Assembly: GCF_016545825.1 (NCBI RefSeq)
Contig: NC_052613.1
Location: 43,382,112 to 43,446,111, forward strand
Reading direction: 5' to 3'
Source of the DNA: Eucalyptus grandis
Taxonomy: Eukaryota; Streptophyta; Magnoliopsida; Myrtales; Myrtaceae
DNA length: 64,000 nucleotides
Below the pieces are notes generated by a model, which saw only the letters and a list, made by a program, of their open reading frames with translations, ran no database searches and was not told the DNA's origin. Made by a program: the position numbers and the translations under genes. Position 1 is the first letter of the stretch, and each line of letters opens with the position of its first letter. Shown one piece after another: positions 24,469 to 37,050 of the stretch.

Positions 24469-27400
24469 CTAGGAGCCACAAAGAGCGATGGACAGATCCA
24501 GATTTACGCTGCTTTTGTCCGAGCATGGGCCCGAGCACTCCCTGGACCTCGAGCACGACGAGAAGGCCTCGCTGATCTCGCTGGTCGAGGAACCATTGCT
24601 TCTGTGAATGGAGTGACATTGCAGCGAAAGCGAGAGAGACAGTTCACAACCTTGGAATACCTCGTACTCCTCCAAGGGGAAGCTTCTCCAGTCTGTGAGC
24701 TTTAATCCTTTTCGAGGCATCTGCATCCGATCTTGAAGCTTCGCAATCTGCACAAGGCCAGGAAACTTGTGAGTCACACTTTCGACATGCAGTTAAGTCC
24801 GGTCTAGCAAACCGCATTGCATATTTTTAAACTCCCACGTGAATTTTCATATCATATATGTTGAATTTCATGTGCCACTGTACAAACAGATGACATTGAG
24901 ATTCTGTAAATGAAGACCATACGGAGAAGGACCTGAAATAGGTGTTCGATGCCCTACTGAGCCACAATGCAAATGCAGATATTATTGTGTGAATTGATGG
25001 TTAGGGACTTCCGGATGGTCAATAACGCATCTGAGTTCAGGGATCTGCCCCACGACTATCTTACTCAGTAATTCGCATGTACTAGTGAGAACAATCGAAT
25101 GGAACTGCAGACCATTATGATGAGGAATGGACAACATAAACGAAATGGCAAGCGGTAGAGAGGTTATATGATGAATTCTGGCTGTAACTGGTGTAGAGAC
25201 CTGCCAGCTAACTTGAACTGGTGACGCAGATCAGGTTCCTCACTGGGAAGTAAACCCTATCTAACTTGATCTATTACAATTCCAATCGATCATCTAGTCA
25301 AGGATCCTTAATATACTTAGCTTTTCTCGTAAACCTTATGTGCCAGGCAGCATGGCAAGGTATGATAAATTCGAGTGAATAGCAGTAGTAGGGATACTAC
25401 AAATAGTGTATCCATAGAATAACGTGAACGAGAATTATTCAAGAGTGCTAGGTTATTAAGACTGATATGCAAATTAGTTTTCAAAGTGATTTCCTATTAA
25501 TCTTAGAATGCTAGCATTTTCTCCCCTCTTCGTTTGAAAGGCTATAGATAAGACAGTATCGAATTACTTCATGAAGCATTTTCTATCCTCTTTATCATCA
25601 GACTTCGTATTCTAGCAGTACTCAGTTTCACATACATAGCATTCTCTCAGAAGAGCCTAAGAAAAAGAACAGGATAGAAGAGCCTCTCAGGCTACGCGGA
25701 GAGGTTCTGATCCCCCTTTTCTTACACAAATGGCACCTTTTCGAGTAAGCCATGCAGTGAAGAGAATAACACTGTTTGGACTGGACCATCATACGGGCGA
25801 CGCAGGTTGACTCATTGCCCCCCCCAAAAAAAAAAAAAGAAAAAGAAAAGAAAAGAACCCAAGAAAGACACGAGGGAGAATAAAAGAAACGAAAAAGAGA
25901 GAGAGATGGAGACAAAGTCAAGATAGCTTTCAAGTTCGAAACCCCAAAACCTAAGCCCGCACTCAACCCGACCTTCCCAAACCCAAAAGGAAAAATTAAA
26001 GCTGGTAAAAGCGAACCGCATTCACACACCAATGCAGAGAGAGAGAGAGAGCGTACCAAAGGGAATTTAGATTCTTCTTTCGCGGCGCACTCGAGAGGAT
26101 CGTTGAAGCTGTGGAGATCTCGGGGCATGCATGGAGTGTGCCATCTGAAACCATCCACGCCCCCTACCTCGAAGCCGTACGGCGCCTGTTCTGCAACTGC
26201 TGAAGTCGTCGTCGTCGCCACCTTCTCTGTCCTCGATCTGCGCACCAACAAAAGAAGAAAGAAAAGCAAAAGGGAACAATAAGAATTTTCATCAGTCAAA
26301 AACTTCCAAAAAATGAAATAAGAAAGGGGAAGCTGCTGATTGTCTTCCAGGGAAAAGACCCGACGCATTTACGAAAACAGCTAGCTATCAGATCTACCTC
26401 TCTAGCGTTTACTTCATTCTTTTTGACATTGTGAAAAAAAGAACAAACCAGTGATAATGAAGGGTTTACCGTTTACAAGGAGAACTGCATGCGAATCTAG
26501 AATGATGAACGGGTTTTGCGAATGCATGAGGAGGGCCTTCGTCGTCATTCACCTCCTCCACGCACCCGCCGTCACGATCGGGATCGTCGTCTTCGGCCGC
26601 CCGTCTCTTTTGTTGGCCGCAGCCCCTATCTGCATAAATTTGAAGATGCCCCCCATACAAAAGTTGCACCGATTTAGCAAATGTTCATCTCGAATCACTA
26701 CGTAGTTCATTTATGAACCACATTGATTACAAGTTACGGTGTTGTGTGTGGTTTTCATCAAAGTCGTGACATGTGAGAGTGAGCACTTTGTTTTGGTTCT
26801 ATTTTCTGTGAAAATCACATGGGAGCAGCGGCAGCAACAAAAACAACAGTCAACACAGAGCAGCGTTACTGGAAAGTAGGGTTTTAATAAATGAAGCGAA
26901 TATCTAGCCACAATATTTCCTTAAAAAATGCCAAGACACAAGCCCATGAAGTTCGATGCTGAAATATGGGTGAAGTACCAATAGGGGAAAGTAAGGTAAG
27001 AAAGCCAGCCATCAATGCACGTACCGCAAAAAAAAATGAGAGCATAATTTGAACTCCACTGGAAAGAAGCAACGCCCCAAAAACACAGCCAAAAAACTAT
27101 CAAAAACCCATCTTCTCTTCAGTGGAGGAAAACAAAAAGTCGAATACTCTTACCAAAAAAAAACAAAAACAAAAAGTCGAACATATCGTACCGGAACGAA
27201 AAAAAAAAAAAAAAAAAAAACGAGGCAAGGACAGATATTTGAGGAGTGGTAGTTGACGAAATTAAATAAAGAAATGCAGTTTAGTGCTACGGTTCTGAAT
27301 GGGACGAGAGATTAGGATTATCTACCTGATCTGCCTAGGTCGCTCCTCATGCTTCTGTACATCTGCTCCAAGAATCAAATTTTACTTCTGATTAATTAGG

Positions 27401-27844
27401 ACCCTAATAAAGGTTTTTTATTTCATGGAGGAAAGAAAGAGGGAGACTAAAATTGTGACTGAAGAGAGAAGGGGGGAAGCAAAAGCAACTTATTGCACCT
27501 GGAGATGGCTCTTGACATGAGAGATGGTAAGCCCTCTCACGTCCATCAGCTGAAGCACTAGCTTCGGCGTCGCCTCTGCAACACCAACAGCCGTATCAAA
27601 ACAAAAAGTCAATGAAACAGATGATGATCGAGAACCCTAACGCCCAAGAAAAAGAGAAGTCTTGAGCAACAAACTGAAGCAAAATATCGTCACGCGAGAG
27701 AGAGAGAGAGGGCGTACTGTCTTGGCCGCCGAGACGTTGGATGGCGTGGACGAAGCACTGGTGGAGCTCCGGAGTCCATCTCAGCCGTGGGACCTTCGAC
27801 CTTACGTACTGCCTTACTGTCCCACTCCTCCCACAAGACCCCAT
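24469..27844 (-). CDS. GARP (G2-like) MYB-related transcription factor, EAR-repressor type
   Basis: Nuclear DNA-binding protein of 286 residues from six exons (27844-27718, 27575-27499, 27362-27326, 26629-26470, 26237-26057, 24747-24469). All junctions are GT-AG and keep frame. The GARP domain spans about residues 18-71: it starts VPRLRWTPELH, continues with KATPKLVLQLM, and ends SHVKSHLQMYR. An acidic/basic linker follows (residues 82-135). The C-terminal exon has LSLSLSL (about 230-236) and NLDLSIAL (about 276-283), both LxLxL EAR motifs that recruit TOPLESS-type co-repressors in known proteins. The start is the only ATG after an in-frame TGA near 27936. The subgroup is that of Arabidopsis At2g02060/At1g14600/At2g42660, little studied. 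Neighbour order supports At2g02060 as orthologue. Targets are unknown. Confidence 0.9.
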
Positions 27845-28450
27845 TTTTGCTCCTCCTTCTTCTTCGCCTCCTTCTGTAACGCCAATCTGTATACGGATTG
27901 TGCGAGTCTCGGCTTGGAGGGTATGGAGGGTGTGGTGTGCTCAAAATTCCTCACCCAACGTCGTCCTTGATGGAGGGTTCTCTAATTCGAATCCCGTTAC
28001 GACTGTCTGGGCTTGAAGCAACAGTTATATAGCCTAGGACTTGGCTCGCAAAAGTAAAGAAAGAAGAAAAACGAAGGACGCTTTTCCTCAATACGAAGCT
28101 GCAGAGAGAGAGAGGAAAAGAGAGAGAGAGAGAGAGATCACGAGAAAAGGAAAAGACGGGGAAAAGGGGGCCTGCAAATTCCTTTGAGGGGCTGATTAAA
28201 ACCCTGCTAATTCTGCTTCTGTTTCCCTTCTGTTCCTCCTCTCTCTCTCTTTCTCTCTCTCTCTATGCGCAGGGGGAGACAGAAAGAGAAGAGATAGAGA
28301 TAGAGAGAGAGGAAATCCTCATGATCACGAGCTTTTGCGATCTCCTTCTCTTCCCATAAATCATTACCTCTCTCTCTCTCTCCCTCTCTCTGCTACAAAA
28401 CTACAACTGCTTACTTTGACCTTTGCTCTCTCTCTCTCTCTCTTCCCCCG
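27845..28450 (-). promoter_or_regulatory. Probable 5' leader/promoter of the GARP gene, GA/CT-rich
   Basis: The region upstream of the ATG at 27844 holds several simple tracts: GA at about 28102-28137, CT at about 28240-28264, CT at about 28370-28391 and CT at about 28424-28443. The pattern resembles the IDD and NDUFB7 leaders. The transcription start cannot be set from sequence. Confidence 0.4.
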
Positions 28451-31400
28451 TAAGTAAATTCTAATACGCCAACGTCGTCATCATCACCCAAGCCTGCCAA
28501 GTTCTCATATTCTTTTGTTGTATTATGTGTTTTCTTTTCTCTGCTCTCCTTTTTTTCCTTTTCCTGTTCCTGCTTGCTTTCATTTTTTTATCTTTTTCTT
28601 CATTTTCTTTTTGCCTCCCCCCCTTCCTTCCTCCTTGGCGTTAGACATTTCCAGGGGACGAATGTGCCCCTATTATGTCTCCCTGTCTGTCTTCGATATT
28701 TACTTTGTACGTCCTTCGTCAGAAATTTCCAAGCCTGAGAATTTGCCCTTTTCCCAAGTTTTTTATTTTTATTTTTCTTTTTCATCCCTTTCATAAAGTG
28801 CCCTGGACCATCATGTACAGTGGTATTCGCCTCCTTGATTGAACTTGTGGATTGGGCTATAGCAAGAGAGTGGCTTTTTACGTAGATGGATTTATATATT
28901 CGCGTGATTAGGTATAAGACAAGTATTTAAATAAGCGCATCCTGTTTTTATAGGACCATGTTACTTCGATTCATAAACAAATCTCAATATACCAAGCATC
29001 GTGTAATTACTTAAATGCTTAAGAAAGCGATAGAAATGATATTTTTAACTCCGACTTACGTCGGTAACTTATAAGAAATAATATTTTGACAAAATAGTGA
29101 CTAACTAGTTTGTCACAACATACACATTAATATCTATTTAATTGAATATATTAAAATTTGTAAAATTGTTTTATTGCTTGATTTTTCGCAAGCCCCACGT
29201 ATTCAGATATTGCAAAAGTCAATGAGTTTGACATTCTATGAGAATTGTAAAGTTTTATAAACCACCAATGCAGACTTTTCGTTGCCCTTCTTAACCCCTT
29301 CAAAAAAAATTATAGCCAACTACTGATTCATGCACTTAAATATCACGACTTCAACTAATTTTCTAAAAACTTTCCCGAGTCAACAAATTCAATGACAAGG
29401 TTGTAGTCTGTCGAAGTTATCACGTAATTCATGTAATCTAGTTCTCATCTTAATGTGTCCTAAATAATATTAGGAAATGAAGAAATTTCAAAATGTCATA
29501 ACCAATGCGTTCCCCTCCTCCAATATGGGACATCCAAAGAATGATTCAAATTTTTAAAAAATTGGCAAAAAGTGCATGCAAATCTAAATGTAAACATCTA
29601 TATATTTTGGAAATGTGTTATATGAATAGAAGTCAAATTGTAAATGTGGCGAGGAAAGAAAAAATCGAATATAAATATCAACATCAAAATCAATGCAAAT
29701 AAACAAGGAAGAGGCATATAACTCCCGTTTTGGTAGAGTTGCAAGGTCCACTCCACGAGTGCAATCCAGAAAATTTATTAGAGCCTGACACTATGGTGCC
29801 AGCGGCAAAGGCAATCGAGTACATTTTTAGCCTAAAAATATATTCTCGGCATGTGTTGAGTCACTTTCTGTATTCGATCTCACCACACCACATTGCTAAT
29901 TATCTTCATTTTTGTAATTTTGTCCAGGTCAATCCGAATATTTCAGGCTTCCTAGTCCCAAGCAGAAGAACTTGTCCGAGCCCATAAAAACAATCGAGAA
30001 ACAAGATAAGTGCATCAGAAATTCTAAAATTTTAAAAATTTTAAAAAATTCCAATTAAGTCCTCAAATTTATCAAATGATACAATTAAGTCCCTCGATTA
30101 ATTTCATCTTCTCTTTTTGTCACAATTTTTTTTTTTTTCATTTGACTAGTAGAAAATGTTGATGTAGTTTTTTTCTAAAAATTATTTTCTCTTTCTTATG
30201 TGATGTGAAAATCAACTAAAGCATGAAGCACGAGATCAAAATAACGCTGTTTTAGTCCAAATACTAATTTCAGTTAAATTATATTAATTTTTAAAAATAT
30301 TCAATTTTTTTCTAAAAAAGAGCACATGCTAAAAAGTAAAAAATAAAAATAGTTAACGAAATGAACAAAACATTAAAAATTTAATTTGATAAATTTTAGA
30401 ATTGATCACATGTTTAAATATTAAGATTTAATTGTACTTTCAAGACAAGTTTTAATTATTCCAATTCTTTTTTCCAAAAAGAAATTAATTAGTTGATACC
30501 ACGCAAATTGATTTGTAGTTAGCTTCCAATCCTTGGGTTAGGTTTGAGCATCCCTACTAGGCATCAAGATGATTTTTTTCTAATTACCATCAAACAAAAC
30601 GCAAACATCCTTTGTAACTTTATGGACATATCTTTGAATTTCAAATTCCCCTAATTTAACTTGAAGGATGATTCTTCTTTCAATCTGACTCTACATTAAT
30701 ACTCAATGAAATCCTTAATGCGGCAACCACATGTCTATGATTAATACAATGTACTGACTAAGAGAAAACCCGAACATATGTGGCGGAACAATGTGGGTCT
30801 CTAGATTGTAAGTCGATAGAAGACAAACTGCGTTTAGTTGAAATATGTCGTAGTACAGGGACTTTAATGAAATGACCCTTTCTTGCGCATGACAGTTGGA
30901 CTCGCACAACCCTTTTAAAAGGTCAAATACTCCCATGGCCCAAAATCCTTAACATCTCTCTGGGATTCCAGTCCTAATCTTTCTTGTCAAAATGACAAAG
31001 TCAACTGGACATGCCAAATCTTGTTTTTCAAAAAAAGGAAAACGAGCCCAAAAAGACAAAAATCCCATTCCCTCAGATCCTCGCCGTTCATTCCCAAGCA
31101 ATCGACTAATAATTGCCTTTTCACTAGGGAAAATCAACGGTCGGATGGGAACGATGCGGTAGGGACAAGACGGGATGACGAGAAGTTGGTGTTGCCGTAA
31201 ACTGGAATTTCTGGGAGAATTTTTGGATTTGCGAATTCCAATCAAATCAAATCAATCACGAATTTCAATTATATATATATTTTTTATGTATTTGCTGTCT
31301 TTTCTTTGGTGAGGCTTTGCCCCGAAAGACCATAGCCGGTGCCAACTGTTTGACAACCTCGCTGCAAGAAAATGCCATCTTCTGCAGTTTTTCTTCAGCC

Positions 31401-34400
31401 AGTAGGGTTTTTCGATTTTGTTTATCTTTGACCTTTTTTGACATGACTTGTGTCGCGACTAAATCCTGGCGGATATGAAAAAAAAAGAAAAGAATCGTCC
31501 ATCTGAGGATATCTTCTGAAAAGGGTTGTTGGCTTTATTATTGTTATGTTAGGTTTAGGTCGACTGATTAATAACCTAGATCTTGACTGCATGAATTTCA
31601 AAGCAGCAATGATCAGAAGGCCACGACACGCTCGTCATTGCCAGCACCAAAAATGCACACCATGGTGTCTTCGCAAGACTAAGTACCGCCCGTGAAAATA
31701 TAAATTGTTTCTGTTTACTGAGCAGGGTTTTCAATAGCCTCACGAGGGCTTTAATTGAAGAGACTCAGATTTTACTCGTTTTACATCACGGAATACGATC
31801 ATCATCCTTACCAAAAATCCTTCAATTAAAGTAGAAGTAGGGCTCCCAATCCTACGATATGTAAGCAGTCTCGCAAGCACCATTTTGGAACCTTATCCAA
31901 AACTAAGCGATAAATGATGAATATAACGCATCTATAAAATGAGATATACAAGACTTGTGTGGAAGGATTTCCAAGTATTATGACATTGGAAGACAAGATC
32001 CGACTTTTTAGTGTTTTCTGTCCTTAAAGACCGGCCAGTACTGTTTTCATCTTGGTCCTTTCCATATTGTGCATCAAATGACCAACTGGCTATAGTAAAT
32101 GCCATGCGTAGTAGGTGCGCGAAGAATCACTTGAGATGTCCTCTCAAAGGGATAAACACTTATGTTTATGAGATTAGTATCGATTATAGTTTTAAATCCT
32201 ATGGGATTTCATGTTGAACTAGTTGGGTTGATGATTATAAAGGTTGATCGGTTTCGATCGGGTACTGCTTGAATTGGCATGGGTGGCTTTTTTGTAGTTT
32301 TTGTTCACTTCACTGGGAATATGAAGAACACGAAGCTTTATTTAACAAAAGTCTCGTGATAAAAGTTCCGATTGGCGAGGACTGAGAATAGCGAAGGTTG
32401 ACATGTGAATTTTGGGGACAAATTTCCACAAAATGGAAAATCAATGACTTGTTTGTTTTTATAGTTGGAATAATCAAAGTCTTGATTGATTTTGCGATAG
32501 AAACAAAAATAATAAATGGTCCTGCCATGCAGAAACAGGGATGTCCCGTCCAGCCAGAGCTTGCCCGGGGGATCTGATGGACCAGGGCGGTAGGGTGGCT
32601 GCTGGTCTCTCTTCACCTGGAAAAAATGATGGTAAAAATTTAATACCAGGATCTGCATTGGATTATGTACGTAGCTTCTTCACTGATTAGTCTATTGCAA
32701 ATCCCAAAGATCAATTTAGTAAAGCACAAAAATTACCGAACTTATAGCTGGGATGACCTCGTGGTATCTTAGTTAGGTTGGCTTCTAGAAATCTTTGGAA
32801 CATATGGTATGTGTCATTATGAAAAAAAAAAAAATAGGGTAAAAATATCTTATGTCTAGCCGCTTTCAAATTTGATGGCGTCGCTATGGACGTGGAGTGA
32901 GGCGATTTTGCGATGTGATATTATGACATGATTGAAATGAATGTATAATGAGAAATTTGATTTCGACATGTCATGTCACTAAATAGTAAAATTTAATTTG
33001 AAATTGATGAAAATGACACATTTATTTTCATTTTGAAAAAATAGGAAAGAAAGCGCTTAGTAGTCACCAACTTGCCTACTGAAATCATTGATGATCATCA
33101 ATCAGTCAGACAGATAATTCATTGCCCAATCTTGTAGACATTGCCTGTTACGTAATGAGATTCGACAAAGGATGAAGTCGTTAATTCAACGGCGTGAGGG
33201 ATGTGGGACCTTATAATTGTTGGGCATATTAAATTGACACTGCTTTTATATATAAATCCCTTAAAATTCACATTATTTATGTTATGATATCAAATTGAAC
33301 CGGTATTATCCCACGTCATAATAATAAGATTGATGGGCTTGCTCTGTTGTCTTCGATCACAAGTGTAAGTGTGAGAATATCATGATAATATCTAGGGAAA
33401 ACATCCCTTAAATCTTAACAAAAGCGCAAGAGTGTTCTTTTCCCTTGTGGGGTGAGGTGAAAAAGAAGAGAAATGATGGACATCCCGGGGGGTGGGTTTG
33501 ACAATCTGAGAAGTTGAACCAGACATTAGACACGGCTCATCTGGAGTCCTCGTTGACTAGGGTAAAAACCTGAAGACGATCCTCTGGAAAAAGAAGACGA
33601 GCACAAGCAGGCCGAACTATATATTATCAAGAATTCAAAACCACAGACCAGAAGCGACTGAGAATACACGTATATCGTATGTATAAATCCGCCGGGGCGG
33701 GGGGGCACGTGGCAGGGTTCTGGCAGAGGATCAGGGCCTGGCCTGGCCCTGGCGATGGCCTGGCCTGAGGCATTTGGGAAGAGAAAGCAATGATGAAGAA
33801 GAAGGTGGCAGAGAATGGAATGATGGGAAATTCCTGCGTCCCCCCGACCCCCACCCCTGACTTTCAACCCAACCCCCAGCGGAGGAATATCCATCATCAT
33901 TGCTCCTCCTCCTCCTCTCCGAATTGCCTCCAATTCCACCATTCATTTCTCTGCCACCCCTTTTTCTTTTTGGCTCCTCCTTTCTCCTCTATAATTTTTC
34001 CCTGCCTCGCATTTATGATTATGCCTTTTGCATTCGCCCACACGTCAAAAGAAAACAAGAGGGTAATGAGAGTTTGCGGCTTCGAGGACGCCGGTTTTCT
34101 TGGCTCGTGTGGTCCTCTTCCCTCGGCCTGTGTGCACCGGTTTGTCCTACGCTCTCCCTCTTTGGATTCATACGTGCATATCTTTATATAAAGTGCCGCA
34201 GATCAAGTTCTCGTTTATTTCAGAAAATAAAAGAAAATTTGATGAATGTGATTGCTCAGAATCTCACTATGCTTGGCTCAACATAAATTTTAATATTAGA
34301 TGAAACGTATCTTGTGAAATTATCGTCCAAATTACTCGAGTACCTATTTTGGCGAGCGTTATATTCATGTACTATTTTTTAATCTAACAGTTTAGGTTTT

Positions 34401-35420
34401 ATAGTTGGCAATTCCAATTTTAATAATATTATCAGGGTAATAAGCAATTGTTTACGATGATGCAACGGTAGTGTGATCTACCAAGCTTCAAGTGGAAGCG
34501 ATGTAATCTATATTTGTAATATCCCAAGAGTTACTAGTGAATTTCAACCTTTTTTATGGATGTTAATATGGAAGTGTGGACGAAGGCAAATCCCAAACCA
34601 AGCCACCGTAAAACCTGCATTGCAATCTATTTCTATCTTATTTTACTTGTTATATTATTTATTTGATAGTGGCAACTTGCACGTGATTTCCGCTAGTAAC
34701 ATGTCTGGTTTTGCACATATAAATATACTTCTACTCGTTTCTGCAAAAATCTATCTAAGTTTATTAAATAACTTATTCACCCTTATAGGTTATAACACAA
34801 GCCACCACGATACCATTAGTCAACTAGGTATTTGATTACTGACAAAAAAAAAAAAAAACACTAGGTATTTGATTACTCTTCTTCTTCTTTTTTCACTCCA
34901 TGTGTAAGTGTGAGATTTTTTATGACATTCATACCTTGAATATATATTTTAAACAAGAGAGTCGAGAGAGGGAAATCAGTTCGATTGGTATTTTCTTGTG
35001 ATAGAACGCGGAAATTAATTGGATCTTGTAATTAAATCAACGTGAAATTACTAGAGAACTAAATGAGGAAAAAGAAAACACTTGAGATTTACGTGAGGCA
35101 ATTTGAGTGTCGATACTTACTTTATGAGAAGAGTCAAAAACAAATAATTCATTAATAATTGGAGAATCACAAAGTCACAATCGCTCAATTGGTTAAGCGT
35201 TTTTAGTCTCGGATTACATCCAAAGCAAACCCACAAGTGATATCTTACAATCTCTTACAAAAAAACTCACTTAGAAAACCTAGAGAGAAATTATGATACC
35301 CTTATTGTTTGTGCTATTGTACTGGATATTAGAGTCAATATTTATAAGTTGTGAAATCTACAAGGATTTCAATTTAAAAAGAAAATTCAAATGCATAAAT
35401 CATAAGAACTAGTTTCAACA
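28451..35420. other. Intergenic DNA, no gene recognised
   Basis: Only short, low-complexity or unplaced open frames are present. The longest (33526-33942, minus) shows Gly runs and no family signature. Around 33690-33780 there is a GC-rich GGCCTGGCCTGG stretch, unusual for this region. I see no tRNA, rRNA or conserved protein fragment. Confidence 0.5.
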
Positions 35421-35429
35421 TAATATTTT

Positions 35430-35790
35430 GAAAATAGGGTTAATATTATGGAAAACTCCAAATTGAAACCCGTGAAAAATTTATTTAGATTAATTTTTCA
35501 ATCACGAAAATTTTTAAATCGGTATACTTATAACAAATTTACAAAAACTAATTTTTTGATCATTAAACTGATTTGTTTGTACTAAATCTACTTTTCATTA
35601 ATCTCATTAAATTGGATTAATATTACAAGAAATTACACATGTCAATTGTCATGTATCAGTTAATTTAATAGTTTGATGATAAAATTTAATGAAAACTTAT
35701 GAATGGTAAATTTGTTATAAATGTACTAGTTTTGAATTGTTTTGAGTAAATTTATTAATATAGATTTTTTTCCAATAGTAATTATTTCAA
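35430..35790. repeat. Foldback repeat related to the 56.3-kb element
   Basis: Short units with AAATCGGTATACTTATAACAAATTTAC on the left are mirrored by GTAAATTTGTTATAAATGTACTAG on the right. The halves are imperfect inverted copies centred near 35610. The unit style is shared with repeats at 48.6 and 56.3 kb. Confidence 0.5.
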
Positions 35791-36650
35791 AGAAAAGTCA
35801 ATCGAAGTACAGTGAATCATGATTTTTAGGGAACAAAACACATATCTCGTGTACCCGTGAGAGGAGGAGAGAATTTTTCAGAATTGGGGATTTGGGAAAT
35901 CCACATTGATTAGATGAATGTGTGCTGAGTTGATGATGGCGAAAGAGAAAAGTCGTGCATCTTTTTGCATATCATATATATTCTTGCGAGAGGGAATTCT
36001 GTGGAAAGGACGTTTTCGTGAATTTTATTTATTTAATTAATTTTGGCCTTTGACCAGTCTCGTCACTGTCGGAACTCCGAAAAGTATAAGATGACGTACG
36101 GGGCGGGGCTACTCTGCTCCTCGTCATCTTGCGTACAGAATTAAATATACTCGGCAGAGGAATAATAATTGTACTGTATGTGATGTTGAATTTTCTTTTC
36201 CTGTAAGGCGTATCCAAGGGGGAAAACAAAAGGCACAATAATTTTTTTAAAAAAGAAAGAAAGAAAGAAAGAAGTCATTTAGAATTCAACTCAATCAAAT
36301 TGAATTTCTCCTTCCATCTCCGTTTCCAATGGAATCGAACGGGGCCTTTTTACCTTCTTTGAAAGTCTTAAAATTTCCAATTTAGCGAATATTAAAACCC
36401 GATGAAAAACTAGTAGTATCAACAACAACACATAATTTTTATAATTTTTTTTAGTAGATATATGTATCTATCATAATGTGAAGAAAAGTTTAAAAACCAA
36501 ACACCCATATAATAAAATATGATTGTGGTAGCGCCCAAAGAACTATTGTAACTTAGTTAAACCCATTTCTATGTTAAAGATTTGTTCCATCCTTTCTCCA
36601 ACCAAACCAAACGTTACTCATATGCATACTCAATTAAAAATATCCACCAA

Positions 36651-37050
36651 TTAGAAGGATGCCCATACGAAGTTTCCTCGCACTGAAAAAATTAGAAAAA
36701 TGTGGGCACGACTACAAATTAGGGTTCAAATGATTTGAACTCAAACTCCATCTACCATCCTTCTCGAGTTTCCTTTGATTGCGCATGATTCTGACCTTAC
36801 AAATCTTCTCCTCAGCATCCCTAATTAAGATCCATAACCCATATCATTGAGAAATTAGAAGGATGGTCGTAAGAAGTTTCCTTGCACTGGAAAATTTAGA
36901 AAAATGTGGGCAAGATTACAAATTAGGGTTATGAACGATTCGAACTCAAACTCCATCTACAGTCCTTCTCGAGTTTCCTTCAACTGTACATTATTCTAAC
37001 CTTAGAAATCTTCTCCTCGGCATCCATAATTAAGATCCACATCCCATATT
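36651..37050 (+). repeat. Direct tandem duplication, period 204 bp
   Basis: Two head-to-tail copies begin TTAGAAGGATG at 36651 and 36855. Shared landmarks include AAAATGTGGGCA, GAACTCAAACTCCATCTAC, TCCTTCTCGAGTTTCCTT and AATTAAGATCCA at the matching offset. By eye the identity is roughly 85-90 percent, so the duplication is not recent. No coding sense was found. Confidence 0.8.

Noticed and set aside
25628..26368. 246-codon minus-strand open frame taken as its own gene
   Set aside because: Only 26057-26237 is coding, as exon 5 of the GARP gene; the rest is intron read through in frame.
26775..26786. 12-base match to the 3' part of miR156 (GAGAGTGAGCAC)
   Set aside because: The 5' half does not match and there is no matching star arm nearby; it lies in a GARP intron and is probably chance.
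33526..33942. 138-codon minus-strand frame with Gly/Pro-rich parts
   Set aside because: Several overlapping frames of similar length occur in this GC-rich stretch, none shows a family motif, and there is no splice or promoter context.
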